Shown here in pieces: positions 25,509-33,817 of a stretch of 64,000 bases of DNA; position 1 is the stretch's first letter; the number at the start of each line of letters is the position of its first letter. The notes under the pieces were generated by a model. It had not been told where the DNA came from and ran no database searches. It worked only from the letters and a program-made list of their open reading frames with translations. Where the stretch lies: positions 2,730,451 to 2,794,450 of the forward strand of contig AP024683.1 of the NCBI GenBank assembly GCA_025999455.1, given 5' to 3'. This stretch comes from Geminicoccaceae bacterium (GTDB taxonomy: Bacteria; Pseudomonadota; Alphaproteobacteria; Geminicoccales; Geminicoccaceae). A program made the translations under genes and the position numbers.

Positions 25509-26519
25509 ATGGACGACACGCTCTACGGCAGCCGTGACCGGCGCGGTCACTGGAAGCCCCACGAGCCGGCCCGACCGGCACCGATCTTCGATTGGCCGCC
25601 CCGCCCGCTCGCGGTGCTGCGCTGGCTGCCCTCCTATTTCCTGCCCTGGAACGTCTTTTTCCTGATCACCGCGGCTCTCGTCTGGTACTTTGTCCTGCCC
25701 GGACCGGAAGTCACGGCGCGCCTCGAATGGGGCTGGGTGCTGCAGCTCTTCCTCGTCAATTGCCTCATGGTCCTGGCGCTCTTCGGGGCGTTCGAACTCC
25801 ATCTCTACGTCCGCCGCGCCCAGGGCCGGCGGTTCAAGTACAATCCCGAGTTTCCCGCCGACCGCCGCAACCCGGCTTTCCTCCTCGGCCGCCAGAACCT
25901 CGACAACGCGCTCCGTACCTTCGCGAGCGGGGTCCCGATCTGGACCGCTTGGGAAGTCTTCGTCCTGCACGCGATGGCGAAGGGCTGGGTCCCGTCGGTG
26001 AGCCTCGCCGACCATCCCGTTCATTTGATCGGTCTCGCTCTTTTCTTGCGCTTCTTCCACGAGGCCCACTTCTACGCCGTACACCGGCTGATCCACACGC
26101 CCTTCCTCTACCGCTGGGTGCATTCCGTCCATCACAATTCGGTCAATCCCTCGCCCTGGTCCTCTCTCTCGATGCACCCGGTCGAGCATCTCCTCTATTT
26201 CTCGACCGCGGCTCTGCACCTGATCCTGCCCTCGCACCCGCTGCTCGCGATCTATCAGCTCCACATCGCCGGGCTGGGTGCCGTGGTGGGCCACATCGGC
26301 TTCGACCGGATCGAGCTCGGCGAGAAGAAGGCCGTCCCGACCGAAGCCTTCGTCCATTATCTCCACCACAAATATTTCGAGGTGAACTATGCCGACGGGC
26401 TCGTGCCGTTCGACCGCTGGTTCGGCACTTGGCACGACGGCAGCCCCGAGGCCGAGGCGCGGATGCTCGAGCGCTACCGGGCGCGCAAGGCGAAGCTCGC
26501 CGCCCGGGCGGGCGGCTGA
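25509..26519 (+). CDS. Membrane di-iron oxygenase, fatty acid hydroxylase/sterol desaturase family (MocD-like)
   Basis: A 336-residue inner-membrane protein of the fatty acid hydroxylase superfamily. It has four or five membrane segments and the histidine boxes that hold two irons: HEAHFYAVHR, HSVHHN and HYLHHKYFE, plus HPVEH between them. These enzymes use oxygen and two electrons to hydroxylate or demethylate a substrate. The electron chain is supplied by the next two genes, a Rieske ferredoxin and a ferredoxin reductase. This trio parallels mocD, mocE and mocF of Rhizobium, which demethylate the rhizopine 3-O-methyl-scyllo-inosamine. The ATG at 25509 follows CGGGAGGC. The substrate here is not established. 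Confidence 0.85.
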   Translation: MDDTLYGSRDRRGHWKPHEPARPAPIFDWPPRPLAVLRWLPSYFLPWNVFFLITAALVWYFVLPGPEVTARLEWGWVLQLFLVNCLMVLALFGAFELHLYVRRAQGRRFKYNPEFPADRRNPAFLLGRQNLDNALRTFASGVPIWTAWEVFVLHAMAKGWVPSVSLADHPVHLIGLALFLRFFHEAHFYAVHRLIHTPFLYRWVHSVHHNSVNPSPWSSLSMHPVEHLLYFSTAALHLILPSHPLLAIYQLHIAGLGAVVGHIGFDRIELGEKKAVPTEAFVHYLHHKYFEVNYADGLVPFDRWFGTWHDGSPEAEARMLERYRARKAKLAARAGG

Positions 26520-26544
26520 GACCCGCGCCCGAGGAGCGAGAGCC

Positions 26545-26856
26545 GTGCCCTGGATCACCGTCTGCCCGCTCGACGAGCTCCCCCGTGGAAGCGTCCGCCG
26601 CTTCGACCACGGTGGCCGGACCTGGGCCGTCTACCGCACGGCCACGGACGAGCTCTTCTGCACCGATGGGCTCTGCACCCACGAGGCCGTCCACCTCGCC
26701 GACGGTCTCCTGGTCGATTACGAGATCGAATGCCCGAAGCACGCGGGTGTTTTCGACATCCGCACGGGCGAAGCCTTGCGCCTGCCACCCTGTGTCGATC
26801 TCGAGACCTGGCCCGTGCGACTGCACGACGGACGGATCGAGATCGAGATCGATTAG
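26545..26856 (+). CDS. MocE-like Rieske 2Fe-2S ferredoxin
   Basis: A 103-residue single-domain Rieske ferredoxin. The cluster ligands follow the rule C-x-H-x16-C-x2-H: Cys44 and His46 in GLCTHEAVH, and Cys63 and His66 in IECPKHAG. The lead-in WITVCPLDELPRG and the phrase RRFDHGGRTWAVYR closely resemble MocE-family ferredoxins. The GTG start at 26545 comes 14 bases after a GAGGAG site, and the gene lies 25 bases after the oxygenase stop. It probably carries electrons from the downstream reductase to the membrane oxygenase. Confidence 0.92.
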   Translation: MPWITVCPLDELPRGSVRRFDHGGRTWAVYRTATDELFCTDGLCTHEAVHLADGLLVDYEIECPKHAGVFDIRTGEALRLPPCVDLETWPVRLHDGRIEIEID

Positions 26857-26979
26857 GGGAGAGGCGGGCGTGCCGAGCCGAATCCGGCCTTCGGATTGGG
26901 CCGGAGCCGCGCGTGAGGCGTCCCGCCGGCTCTGCGCCGTCGCGGCTCCCGACGGCCGAGGCGATGGAGGAGCACCGCT

Positions 26980-28170
26980 TTGACCCGCTACGTGATCGTC
27001 GGCGCCGGCGAGGCCGGCATCCGGGCGGCGGCCAGCTTACGCGCCGCGGGCGAGCGCGAGATCGTCGTCCTCTCCGCCGAGCCGATCGCGCCCTACGAGC
27101 GTCCACCCCTCTCGAAGCCGCCCGATCCCGACCGAGGGCTCCTCCGGCCGATCGGCGTCGATCTCTCGGGTGTGGAACTGCGTCTCGGCTGCTCCGCCCG
27201 GGCGATCGACCGGCGAGCGCGGACGGTCGAGCTCGCGACGGGGGAACGCATCCCCTACGATCGGCTGTTGCTCGCGACCGGTGCGAAGCAGCGTCGGCTC
27301 GCCTGTCCGGGGGGCGATCGCGCTCTCCTCTTGCGAAGCTCGGACGACGCCCGGGCGATCCACGCCCGCGCCGAGCCCGGCGCCCGCGCGGTGATCGTCG
27401 GCGCCGGGCTGATCGGTCTCGAGCTCGCGGCGACCTTACGGGTACGCGGCCTCGAGGTGTGCGTGGTCGAGCTCGCGGCGCGCGCCCTGGGCCGCGCCGT
27501 GCCGGCCGAACTCGCCGAGCGCCTGGTCGAGCGGCACCGGGCCGAAGGCGTGCTTTTCCTGTTCGGCGCGCGCCTCGAGGCGGTCGAAGCCGGGGCCGTC
27601 CGGCTCGCGGACGGCACGCGCCTTCCCGCCGATCTCGTCGTCGCCGCGATCGGGGTCGAGCCCGCGACCGAGCTCGCCGAAGCCGCCGACCTCGCCTGCG
27701 CGAACGGGATCCTCGTCGATTCGTCGCTCCGCACGAGCGATCCCGCGATCTTCGCCGCGGGCGATTGCGCCGCCGTGGACCATCCCCGCTACGGCCGCGT
27801 CCGTTTCGAATCCTGGCGGATGGCCGGCGAGCAGGGTCGCCTCGCCGGACGGACGATGCGCGGCGAGGCGGGCGAGCTCACCGCCCTGCCCTGGTTCTGG
27901 TCGGACCAGTGGGACCTCTCGCTCCAGGTCGTGGGCCGCTGCGACCCGCAGCGCCAGGCCGTGCTCCGCGCGCTCGGTTCGCCGGGGCTCGTCCGCTTCG
28001 AACTCGACCCGACGGGCGGGCTCGCCGCCGCGGCGGCCCTCGGCCCCGCCGGCCCGGTCGGCCGCGCGATCCGTCTCGTCGAACGGCTGATCGAGCGCGG
28101 CGCCGTCGTCCCGCCGTCGACGCTCGCCGACCCGGAAGCCGATCTGCGGCCGTTCCTGCGCGCTCCCTGA
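26980..28170 (+). CDS. FAD-dependent ferredoxin reductase (MocF-like)
   Basis: A 396-residue two-dinucleotide-domain flavoprotein. The FAD motif is at the N-terminus (YVIVGAGEAGIRAAASLR), the NAD(P)H motif in the middle (AVIVGAGLIGLELAATLR), and the second FAD contact is IFAAGDCAAVDHP. It matches oxygenase-coupled ferredoxin reductases, including the C-terminal reductase domain with WFWSDQWDLSLQVVG. The start is TTG at 26980 after GGAGGAG. It completes the electron chain NAD(P)H to Rieske protein to oxygenase. A 123-base gap after the ferredoxin gene contains no recognisable element. Confidence 0.92.
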   Translation: MTRYVIVGAGEAGIRAAASLRAAGEREIVVLSAEPIAPYERPPLSKPPDPDRGLLRPIGVDLSGVELRLGCSARAIDRRARTVELATGERIPYDRLLLATGAKQRRLACPGGDRALLLRSSDDARAIHARAEPGARAVIVGAGLIGLELAATLRVRGLEVCVVELAARALGRAVPAELAERLVERHRAEGVLFLFGARLEAVEAGAVRLADGTRLPADLVVAAIGVEPATELAEAADLACANGILVDSSLRTSDPAIFAAGDCAAVDHPRYGRVRFESWRMAGEQGRLAGRTMRGEAGELTALPWFWSDQWDLSLQVVGRCDPQRQAVLRALGSPGLVRFELDPTGGLAAAAALGPAGPVGRAIRLVERLIERGAVVPPSTLADPEADLRPFLRAP

Positions 28171-28264
28171 GGATCCACGGCGCTGCCTCGAGGGGGTGAT
28201 CGCGAGAGCCCCCGACGCGCGCCCGCCCGCTGCGGCCGTCGATCGGACGAGGAGCGGCCGGGCC

Positions 28265-29164
28265 TCAGGCGTTCGCGGTCGCGACGATCCATCTCACGAG
28301 CGCCATCACCTCGTCCGACGGCTCTTCCCATTCGCGCGCGACGACGAAGAAGGCCCTGCCGGTGTTCACCTCGAGATCGAGCGGTCGGACGAGGAGCCCG
28401 TTCTTCAGCAGGAGTTGGGCCGTGAGCGACCAACCGAGCGCGATCCCACCGCCCGCCAGCGCCGTCTGCACGGCGAGGAGATGCTCGTTGAACACGATCT
28501 TGGGCGGTGCCTCCGGCACGCGCGCCCCGACTTTCGCGAACCACTCGTGCCATTGCATCCGCGGTCGATGCGGATCGTGGTAATGAATGAGCGGATGCTC
28601 CCAAAGATCCTCGACCGATCGGATCGGCTTCGCCTTGCTCAAATACAAAGGCGAGCAGACCGGCATGACGATCTCGTCGCACACGTACCAGATGTTCTTT
28701 CGCTTGAATTCCTTCGGTCGCACCCAAATGGTCAAATCGATGTGGAAATCCGGCTCGAGGTCCCTGTCGGTGGTGACCATCTTGATTCTGATGTTGGGAT
28801 GTTTTTGATGAAAGCTTTGCAATTGCGGAACGAACCAGTAAGCCGATACGGCGTCCGAGATCGCCACGGTCAGGTAATTGGCTTCGCCGGCGGCGAGCGC
28901 TTGGAGCGCCCGTTCGATCGTATCGAACCCGGTCCGCACGCCCTCGTAGAGGAGACGGCCCGCCTCGGTCAGTTGGACGCCCCGGTTCCGTCGGCGGAAG
29001 AGCTTGACGTTGTGGAATCGCTCCAACTGCTTGACGGCGTGGGAAATGCTGGGCTGGGTGACGTTCAGCTCGTCGGCCGCGAGCCGGAAATTCAACAGCC
29101 GTGCCGCGGCCTCGAAGGCGAAGAGCGAATGGGGCGAGGGCAGTCGGCGGCGCAGCCTCGACAT
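28265..29164 (-). CDS. LysR-family regulator, GcvA-like
   Basis: A 299-residue LysR regulator of the GcvA branch. The DNA-binding half reads LPSPHSLFAFEAAARLLNFR and NVTQPSISHAVKQLERFHNV, and the effector domain ends with IALGWSLTAQLLLKNGLLV, typical of this branch. It is divergent from an FAD oxidoreductase and a lyase/transporter set, which it probably controls. No Shine-Dalgarno sequence is visible, and TATAAAA lies about 7 to 13 bases before the ATG, so the messenger may be leaderless. Its central codons (around 28620-28860) are visibly less GC-rich than those of neighbouring genes. Confidence 0.9.
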   Translation of the reverse strand: MSRLRRRLPSPHSLFAFEAAARLLNFRLAADELNVTQPSISHAVKQLERFHNVKLFRRRNRGVQLTEAGRLLYEGVRTGFDTIERALQALAAGEANYLTVAISDAVSAYWFVPQLQSFHQKHPNIRIKMVTTDRDLEPDFHIDLTIWVRPKEFKRKNIWYVCDEIVMPVCSPLYLSKAKPIRSVEDLWEHPLIHYHDPHRPRMQWHEWFAKVGARVPEAPPKIVFNEHLLAVQTALAGGGIALGWSLTAQLLLKNGLLVRPLDLEVNTGRAFFVVAREWEEPSDEVMALVRWIVATANA

Positions 29165-29289
29165 GAATCGCTTTTATACCGGCCGCGACCTTTTCCGTCT
29201 ACAGCGCCCCTCCCGCCCGGCCTAGGGACGCTCGCGAGAAACGGTCTCGGCGCCGGCCCGGCCGGCCCGTCCCGCGAGCGAAAGCCGGT

Positions 29290-30645
29290 ATGGCACGCCC
29301 CGCCCGCTCTTCCACGCTCACGCCCCGCCTGGTGGTGACACCGCCGCACGCGGAGCCGACCCCGTCCGGCTGGTACCTGACCTCCGGCCCGGAACTGCCG
29401 CTCGTCCCGCTGAAGGCCGACGCGGACTGCGAGTGTCTCGTCGTGGGCGGCGGTTGGATGGGTTTGCACGCCGCCCGGCGCTATGCGGAGCTTCGTCCGG
29501 ACGCTTCCGTGATCCTGGTCGACGCCGGCCGGATCGGCGACAACGCCTCCGGGCGTTGCATGGGATTCGCGATCGACCTCGCCCACAATCCGCGCAAGAA
29601 GGATTTCGTCGAGGACGTCCGGGGAAATCGCGAGGAACTTTTCGTCAATCTCGAGGGGATCGCCTATTTGCGCTCCGCCGTCGAAGAGCTCGGCGTCGAG
29701 TGCGACTGGGACCCGCAGGGCAAATATCACAGCGCCGCCACGGCGCACGGCGTCGCGGCCCTCCTGAGCCTGTCGCGCGCCCTCGACAAATTGGGGCAGA
29801 GCTATCGCTGGGTCGAGCGCGAGGAGATCCGAGCCATCACCGGCAGCTCCCACTACGTCCGCGCGCTCCATCACCCCGGCACGATCCTGATCCATCCGGC
29901 CAAGTATCTCAAGAATGCGACCCGCGCGCTGCCCAAGAACGTGACCGTTCACGAGAACACGCCGATCGTCGGTGTGTCCTATGGCGAGCCGCATCTCTTC
30001 TTCACGCCGAACCACCTCATCCGAGCGGAAAAGGTGATCATTTGCGCCGCCGGTTATCTGACCAAGTTCGGGTTTTACGACCACAGTGCCATACCTGTTT
30101 ACACCTTCGCGAGCATGACCCGGCCGCTCACGGATGCCGAACTCGCGCAGGTCGGCGAGCGTGACGCCTTCGGCCTGATCCCGGCGGACAGCTTCGGCAC
30201 GACGGTCCGCAAGACCCGCGACAACCGGCTCTTCTTCCGCAACGTTTACGCCTACGCCACCGACTTCGAGACGACGATGGAGGACGTGGCGGCGGCGCGG
30301 AAGCACCAGCAGATCGCCTTCGACCGCCGCTGGCCCGGTCTCTCGTCGATCGGCTTCGAAGCGAGCTGGGGTGGTCTCCTGACGCTCGCCCAGAACGGCG
30401 GCATGGTCTGGGGCGAGCTCGCTCCGAACGTCTACGGCGCCGCGTTCTGCAACGGCACGGGCGTGGCCCGCGGCACCGCTTTCGGCAAAGCGGTCGCCGA
30501 ACTGGCGGTCGGGAAGACGTCGCCAGTGATCGAGATCCTGAAGCGCCGGAGGCGCCCGAACCGTGCCTTTCCCCGGCCGATCACCGCGCTGGGCGTCCGC
30601 CTCGTCACCGGCTGGCGGTTCATGAGGGCCGGCGCAGAAGTCTGA
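29290..30645 (+). CDS. FAD-dependent amine/amino-acid oxidoreductase (DAO family)
   Basis: A 451-residue flavoprotein of the D-amino-acid-oxidase fold. The FAD-binding motif CLVVGGGWMGLHAARRYAEL lies near residue 50, with SGRCMGFAIDL following and a C-terminal flavin contact around NGTGVARGTAFGKAVAELAV. The extended N-terminus (WYLTSGPELPLVPL) recalls PuuB-like gamma-glutamylputrescine oxidases. It could oxidise an amine or imino acid to an imine. The next gene is a DapA-family lyase and then a betaine-type importer, so an N-methylated amino acid or a hydroxyproline-type compound is a reasonable guess. The substrate is unknown. Confidence 0.82.
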   Translation: MARPARSSTLTPRLVVTPPHAEPTPSGWYLTSGPELPLVPLKADADCECLVVGGGWMGLHAARRYAELRPDASVILVDAGRIGDNASGRCMGFAIDLAHNPRKKDFVEDVRGNREELFVNLEGIAYLRSAVEELGVECDWDPQGKYHSAATAHGVAALLSLSRALDKLGQSYRWVEREEIRAITGSSHYVRALHHPGTILIHPAKYLKNATRALPKNVTVHENTPIVGVSYGEPHLFFTPNHLIRAEKVIICAAGYLTKFGFYDHSAIPVYTFASMTRPLTDAELAQVGERDAFGLIPADSFGTTVRKTRDNRLFFRNVYAYATDFETTMEDVAAARKHQQIAFDRRWPGLSSIGFEASWGGLLTLAQNGGMVWGELAPNVYGAAFCNGTGVARGTAFGKAVAELAVGKTSPVIEILKRRRRPNRAFPRPITALGVRLVTGWRFMRAGAEV

Positions 30646-30661
30646 GGGAGCTCGCAAGACG

Positions 30662-31534
30662 ATGGCAGATCTCCGCGGTATCAACGTCGCGATGCAGACG
30701 CCCTTCGACGACGAGGGCAAGATCGACTTCGCCGTGTTCGAAGAACTCGTCGAAAAATACATCGAAGCCGGCGTCCACGGTCTCGTCTTCGGCGCGGGTA
30801 CGGGCCAGCACCCCTATCTCACCGAAGCCGAGTGCAACCAGCTCTACGAAATCGGCATCCGGCGGGTCGCCGGCCGCTGCAACGTCATCTGCCAGACCTC
30901 GGCCCTCAACGTCGACGAAGTCGTCCGTCGCTCCAAGCACGCCGAGGCGATCGGTGCCGACGCGGTCCTGATCCTGCCACCCTATCTCGAGGGTCCGACC
31001 GACGACGACGGGATCTTCGCCTTCTACGCGGAGATCGATGCCGCGATCGGCATCGACATCGTCGGCTACAACATTCCCCAGGCGACCGGTGTGCCGATTT
31101 CGCCCGGCTTGCTGCGTCGCTTGGTCGAGCTGCCGCACTTCAACTACGTCAAGGACAGCTCGGGTGACTTCACCACCCATCAAGAGTTCCTGCAGATCAC
31201 ACCCGGGGTCTTGAACGGTGCCGACACCGTCACGGTCCAATCGCTGATGGCGGGCTGCCGCGGCGTCATCTGGGGCGCCGCGAACTACATGCCGCGCGAG
31301 GCCGTCGCGCTCTTCGACCACGTCGAGCGGGGGCGATACGCGGACGCCCTCGCCCTCTGGCGGCGGATGTTCCCGTCACTCTTGTTCCTCTGGCGGACCA
31401 AATACGTGCCGGGGGTCGTCCGGGCCGCACAATTGCGTGGTTTCGGTACCGGCAACGTGCGCAAGCCGCTCACCCAACTGACGCCCGCGCAGGACGCCGA
31501 ACTCCGCGCGGCACTCGCCCATCTCGAGAGTTGA
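30662..31534 (+). CDS. DapA-family class I aldolase/lyase
   Basis: A 290-residue TIM-barrel protein of the dihydrodipicolinate synthase/N-acetylneuraminate lyase family. The Schiff-base lysine is in NYVKDSSGD and the partner tyrosine in YNIPQATG. The usual GTTGE loop is altered to GAGTGQHPYLTEAE, which argues against genuine DapA and for a catabolic member such as a deaminase or aldolase acting on a keto acid. In hydroxyproline catabolism a homologue deaminates pyrroline-4-hydroxy-2-carboxylate made by a FAD oxidase, a pairing similar to the one here. The ATG is 16 bases after the flavoprotein stop. Confidence 0.88.
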   Translation: MADLRGINVAMQTPFDDEGKIDFAVFEELVEKYIEAGVHGLVFGAGTGQHPYLTEAECNQLYEIGIRRVAGRCNVICQTSALNVDEVVRRSKHAEAIGADAVLILPPYLEGPTDDDGIFAFYAEIDAAIGIDIVGYNIPQATGVPISPGLLRRLVELPHFNYVKDSSGDFTTHQEFLQITPGVLNGADTVTVQSLMAGCRGVIWGAANYMPREAVALFDHVERGRYADALALWRRMFPSLLFLWRTKYVPGVVRAAQLRGFGTGNVRKPLTQLTPAQDAELRAALAHLES

Positions 31535-31587
31535 CGCGTCGCGGAACGGGATGACCGCGGCGGTCGGTACAGGGAGGAGGAACTCGG

Positions 31588-32439
31588 ATGAGCTTGCTGA
31601 AATCGACGATCGTGGCGATGGCGATCGCCGTCGCCGGGACCTTCCCGTCCCACGCTCAACCGAACACGGTCAAGATGGGGACGATGCAGTGGGAGGACCT
31701 GACACCGATTTCCCTCGTCACCAAGAAGTTCCTCGAAAAGAACGGCTTCAAGGTCGAACTCAAGGATTTTTCGGAGTGGGGTATCGCCTTCGCCGCCCTC
31801 GCCAAAGGCGACATCGACATCCTGACCTCGCAGATCAACTACGTGGCGCAGGACTACTGGGCAAAGAACAGGAATCGGCTCGAGAAGATTTCCGCCGTCT
31901 CGCACGGCCTGCGGCAGGGCTTGGTCGTGCCCTCCTACATGCCGATCACGTCGATCGAGCAGCTCAACGAGGTCGCCGACCAGGTCGGTGGCAAGATCAT
32001 CGGGATCGAGCCGGGGTCGGGGTTGATGCGTGAGACGGCCGACGCGGTCAAACGGTACGGTTTGAAGTACACCCTCTTGGAAGGGAGCACCGCAGCGATG
32101 ATCGCCCAGCTGCAGGCCTCGCTCCAGCGCAAAGCGCCGATCGTGACGATGCTCTGGGAACCGTCCTGGATGATCCAGAAGTTCGACGTCCGGTTCCTGG
32201 AGGATCCGAAGGGCGTCTTCGCGCCTCCCCAGACCTATTATTGGATCGGACGTCGCGGCTTCTCCGCGAAGAATCCGCGAGCCCGCGAAGCGATCGCGAG
32301 CGTTTACCTGCCGCTCGCGGACATCACGGCGATCAACGCGGAAATGAACGCGGGCAAATCCGTCCAAGAGGCCGTCGACTCCTGGTGGCGAGCCAACGCC
32401 GACCTGGTCGAGCGTTGGTCCGTGATGGCGAGCGACTGA
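31588..32439 (+). CDS. Betaine/proline-type ABC importer binding protein (ProX/OpuAC-like)
   Basis: A 283-residue type II periplasmic binding protein for quaternary ammonium compounds. A signal peptide ends near residue 23 (TFPSHA). The mature domain contains IIGIEPGSGLMRETADAVKR and the ligand-box segment MLWEPSWMIQKFDVRFLEDP, typical of OpuAC-family proteins that cage trimethylammonium groups with tryptophans. A strong GGGAGGAGGAA precedes the ATG. A perfect hairpin follows the stop (32459-32491), which would keep binding protein in excess over the membrane parts. The ligand is probably a betaine or a related cyclic amine. Confidence 0.9.
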   Translation: MSLLKSTIVAMAIAVAGTFPSHAQPNTVKMGTMQWEDLTPISLVTKKFLEKNGFKVELKDFSEWGIAFAALAKGDIDILTSQINYVAQDYWAKNRNRLEKISAVSHGLRQGLVVPSYMPITSIEQLNEVADQVGGKIIGIEPGSGLMRETADAVKRYGLKYTLLEGSTAAMIAQLQASLQRKAPIVTMLWEPSWMIQKFDVRFLEDPKGVFAPPQTYYWIGRRGFSAKNPRAREAIASVYLPLADITAINAEMNAGKSVQEAVDSWWRANADLVERWSVMASD

Positions 32440-32458
32440 CGTCGGAGCCGCGGCTGCG

Positions 32459-32491
32459 AGGTGGGGCGCGCCTCCGACCGGCGCCCCACCT
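32459..32491 (+). terminator. Perfect 11-bp stem-loop between binding protein and ATPase genes
   Basis: AGGTGGGGCGC pairs perfectly with GCGCCCCACCT across an 11-base loop and is followed by TT, making a T3 end to the right arm. This is a GC-rich intrinsic terminator or a messenger 3'-stabilising hairpin. Its place, 20 bases after the binding-protein stop and 224 bases before the ATPase start, is the usual site for differential expression in ABC importer operons. The rest of the 275-base gap shows nothing else that I can identify. Confidence 0.6.
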
Positions 32492-32714
32492 TTCCGACAC
32501 CGGAGCGGCCCCTCCGCGGAGCCGGCCGGGCGCTGGTCGCGGGCGGGCTCGCGCTCCGACGGCCCGGCGGTCCGTTCGGGGCCGGCCTCCGCGCGCGTCC
32601 GGTCGAGCCGCGGATTCGACGGGACGATCGGGAGCGGTGTAGGTGATCACGGTCGGCGCCCGAAAGGCGGAGCCCGGTCCGAACGGCAGCCGCCACGAGC
32701 CGGCGGGGGGAGCG

Positions 32715-33806
32715 ATGCTCGGGTCACCGTCGAATTCGGACGACGTCTTGGTGGATTGTCGATCCTTGTGGAAAATTTTCGGGAGCCGCGCTTCCGCAGC
32801 GATGAAGGCGGTGCAGGAGCGGGGTCTCGGCAAGACCGAGGTGTTGAAAGAATTCGGCTGCGTCGTCGGGGTCGCGAACGCGACCTTTTCGGTCCGTCGC
32901 GGTGAGATTTTCTGCATCATGGGCCTCTCGGGCAGCGGCAAGTCGACCCTGCTCCGCATGCTCAACCGCTTGGTCGAGCCGACCAGCGGCGAAGTTTTCG
33001 TGAAAGGACGGGCCCTCTCCTCCCTTGATGCCGCAGCGTTGCGGGAATTGCGGGCCCGCCACGTGGCGATGGTGTTCCAGTCCGTCGCCTTGTTGCCGCA
33101 TCGGACGGTGTTGGAGAACGCGGCCTTCGGCCTGGAAGTCCGCGGTGTCGCCAAAGCGGAACGGCATCGTGCGGCGGAGGAGGCGCTCCGCAAGGTCGGC
33201 CTCGGCGACTGGCTGCAGCGCTACCCGCGCGAATTGTCGGGCGGCATGCAGCAGCGGGTCGGGCTCGCGCGGGCGCTCGCCGTCGACCCCGAAATCATCT
33301 TGATGGACGAGCCTTTCTCGGCCCTCGACCCGCTGATCCGCCGGCAGCTGCAGGACGAGTTCCGCCAACTCACCAAGGACCTCGGCAAATCCGCGGTGTT
33401 CATCACCCACGATCTCGACGAGGCCATCCGCATCGGCGACCGGATCGCGATCATGAAGGACGGCGCCATCATCCAGATCGGGACACCCGAAGAGATCGTC
33501 CTCGCGCCTGCGGACGACTACGTCGCGAAATTCGTGGCCGGGATTTCGCGGCTGCACCTGGTCAAGGCGCACTCGGTCATGGTGCCGGTCGAGCGGTTCC
33601 GTGCCGAACGACCGGACGTGGACCCGCGGCGCCTCGTGACGACGACTCCCGACGCCGACATCGATCGGCTGATCGACCTGATCCTGGCCGATCCGGCGCC
33701 CGGGATCGCCGTGGTCGAAGCCGGCCGGCTCGTCGGGGTCGTCACCGTCCGGAGCCTCCTGCTCGGCTTGAAGGGTTCCCCCACCCCCGAATTGGCGCCG
33801 GTCTGA
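32715..33806 (+). CDS. Betaine/proline-type ABC importer ATPase (ProV-like)
   Basis: A 363-residue ATPase of the ProV/OpuAA class from the ATG at 32715, chosen because GGGGGGAG lies at 32705-32712; a GTG at 32643 would add 24 residues. Walker A is GLSGSGKST (residues 70-78), the signature is LSGGMQQRVGLARA, Walker B is IILMDEPFSALD and the switch is FITHDLDEA. The C-terminal 90 residues carry a CBS-like tail (RLVGVVTVRSLLLGL) as in ProV, where it can sense ionic strength. The long N-terminal stretch around SLWKIFGSRASAAMKAVQE is also ProV-like. Confidence 0.92.
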   Translation: MLGSPSNSDDVLVDCRSLWKIFGSRASAAMKAVQERGLGKTEVLKEFGCVVGVANATFSVRRGEIFCIMGLSGSGKSTLLRMLNRLVEPTSGEVFVKGRALSSLDAAALRELRARHVAMVFQSVALLPHRTVLENAAFGLEVRGVAKAERHRAAEEALRKVGLGDWLQRYPRELSGGMQQRVGLARALAVDPEIILMDEPFSALDPLIRRQLQDEFRQLTKDLGKSAVFITHDLDEAIRIGDRIAIMKDGAIIQIGTPEEIVLAPADDYVAKFVAGISRLHLVKAHSVMVPVERFRAERPDVDPRRLVTTTPDADIDRLIDLILADPAPGIAVVEAGRLVGVVTVRSLLLGLKGSPTPELAPV

Positions 33807-33817
33807 AGGTGAGGACC

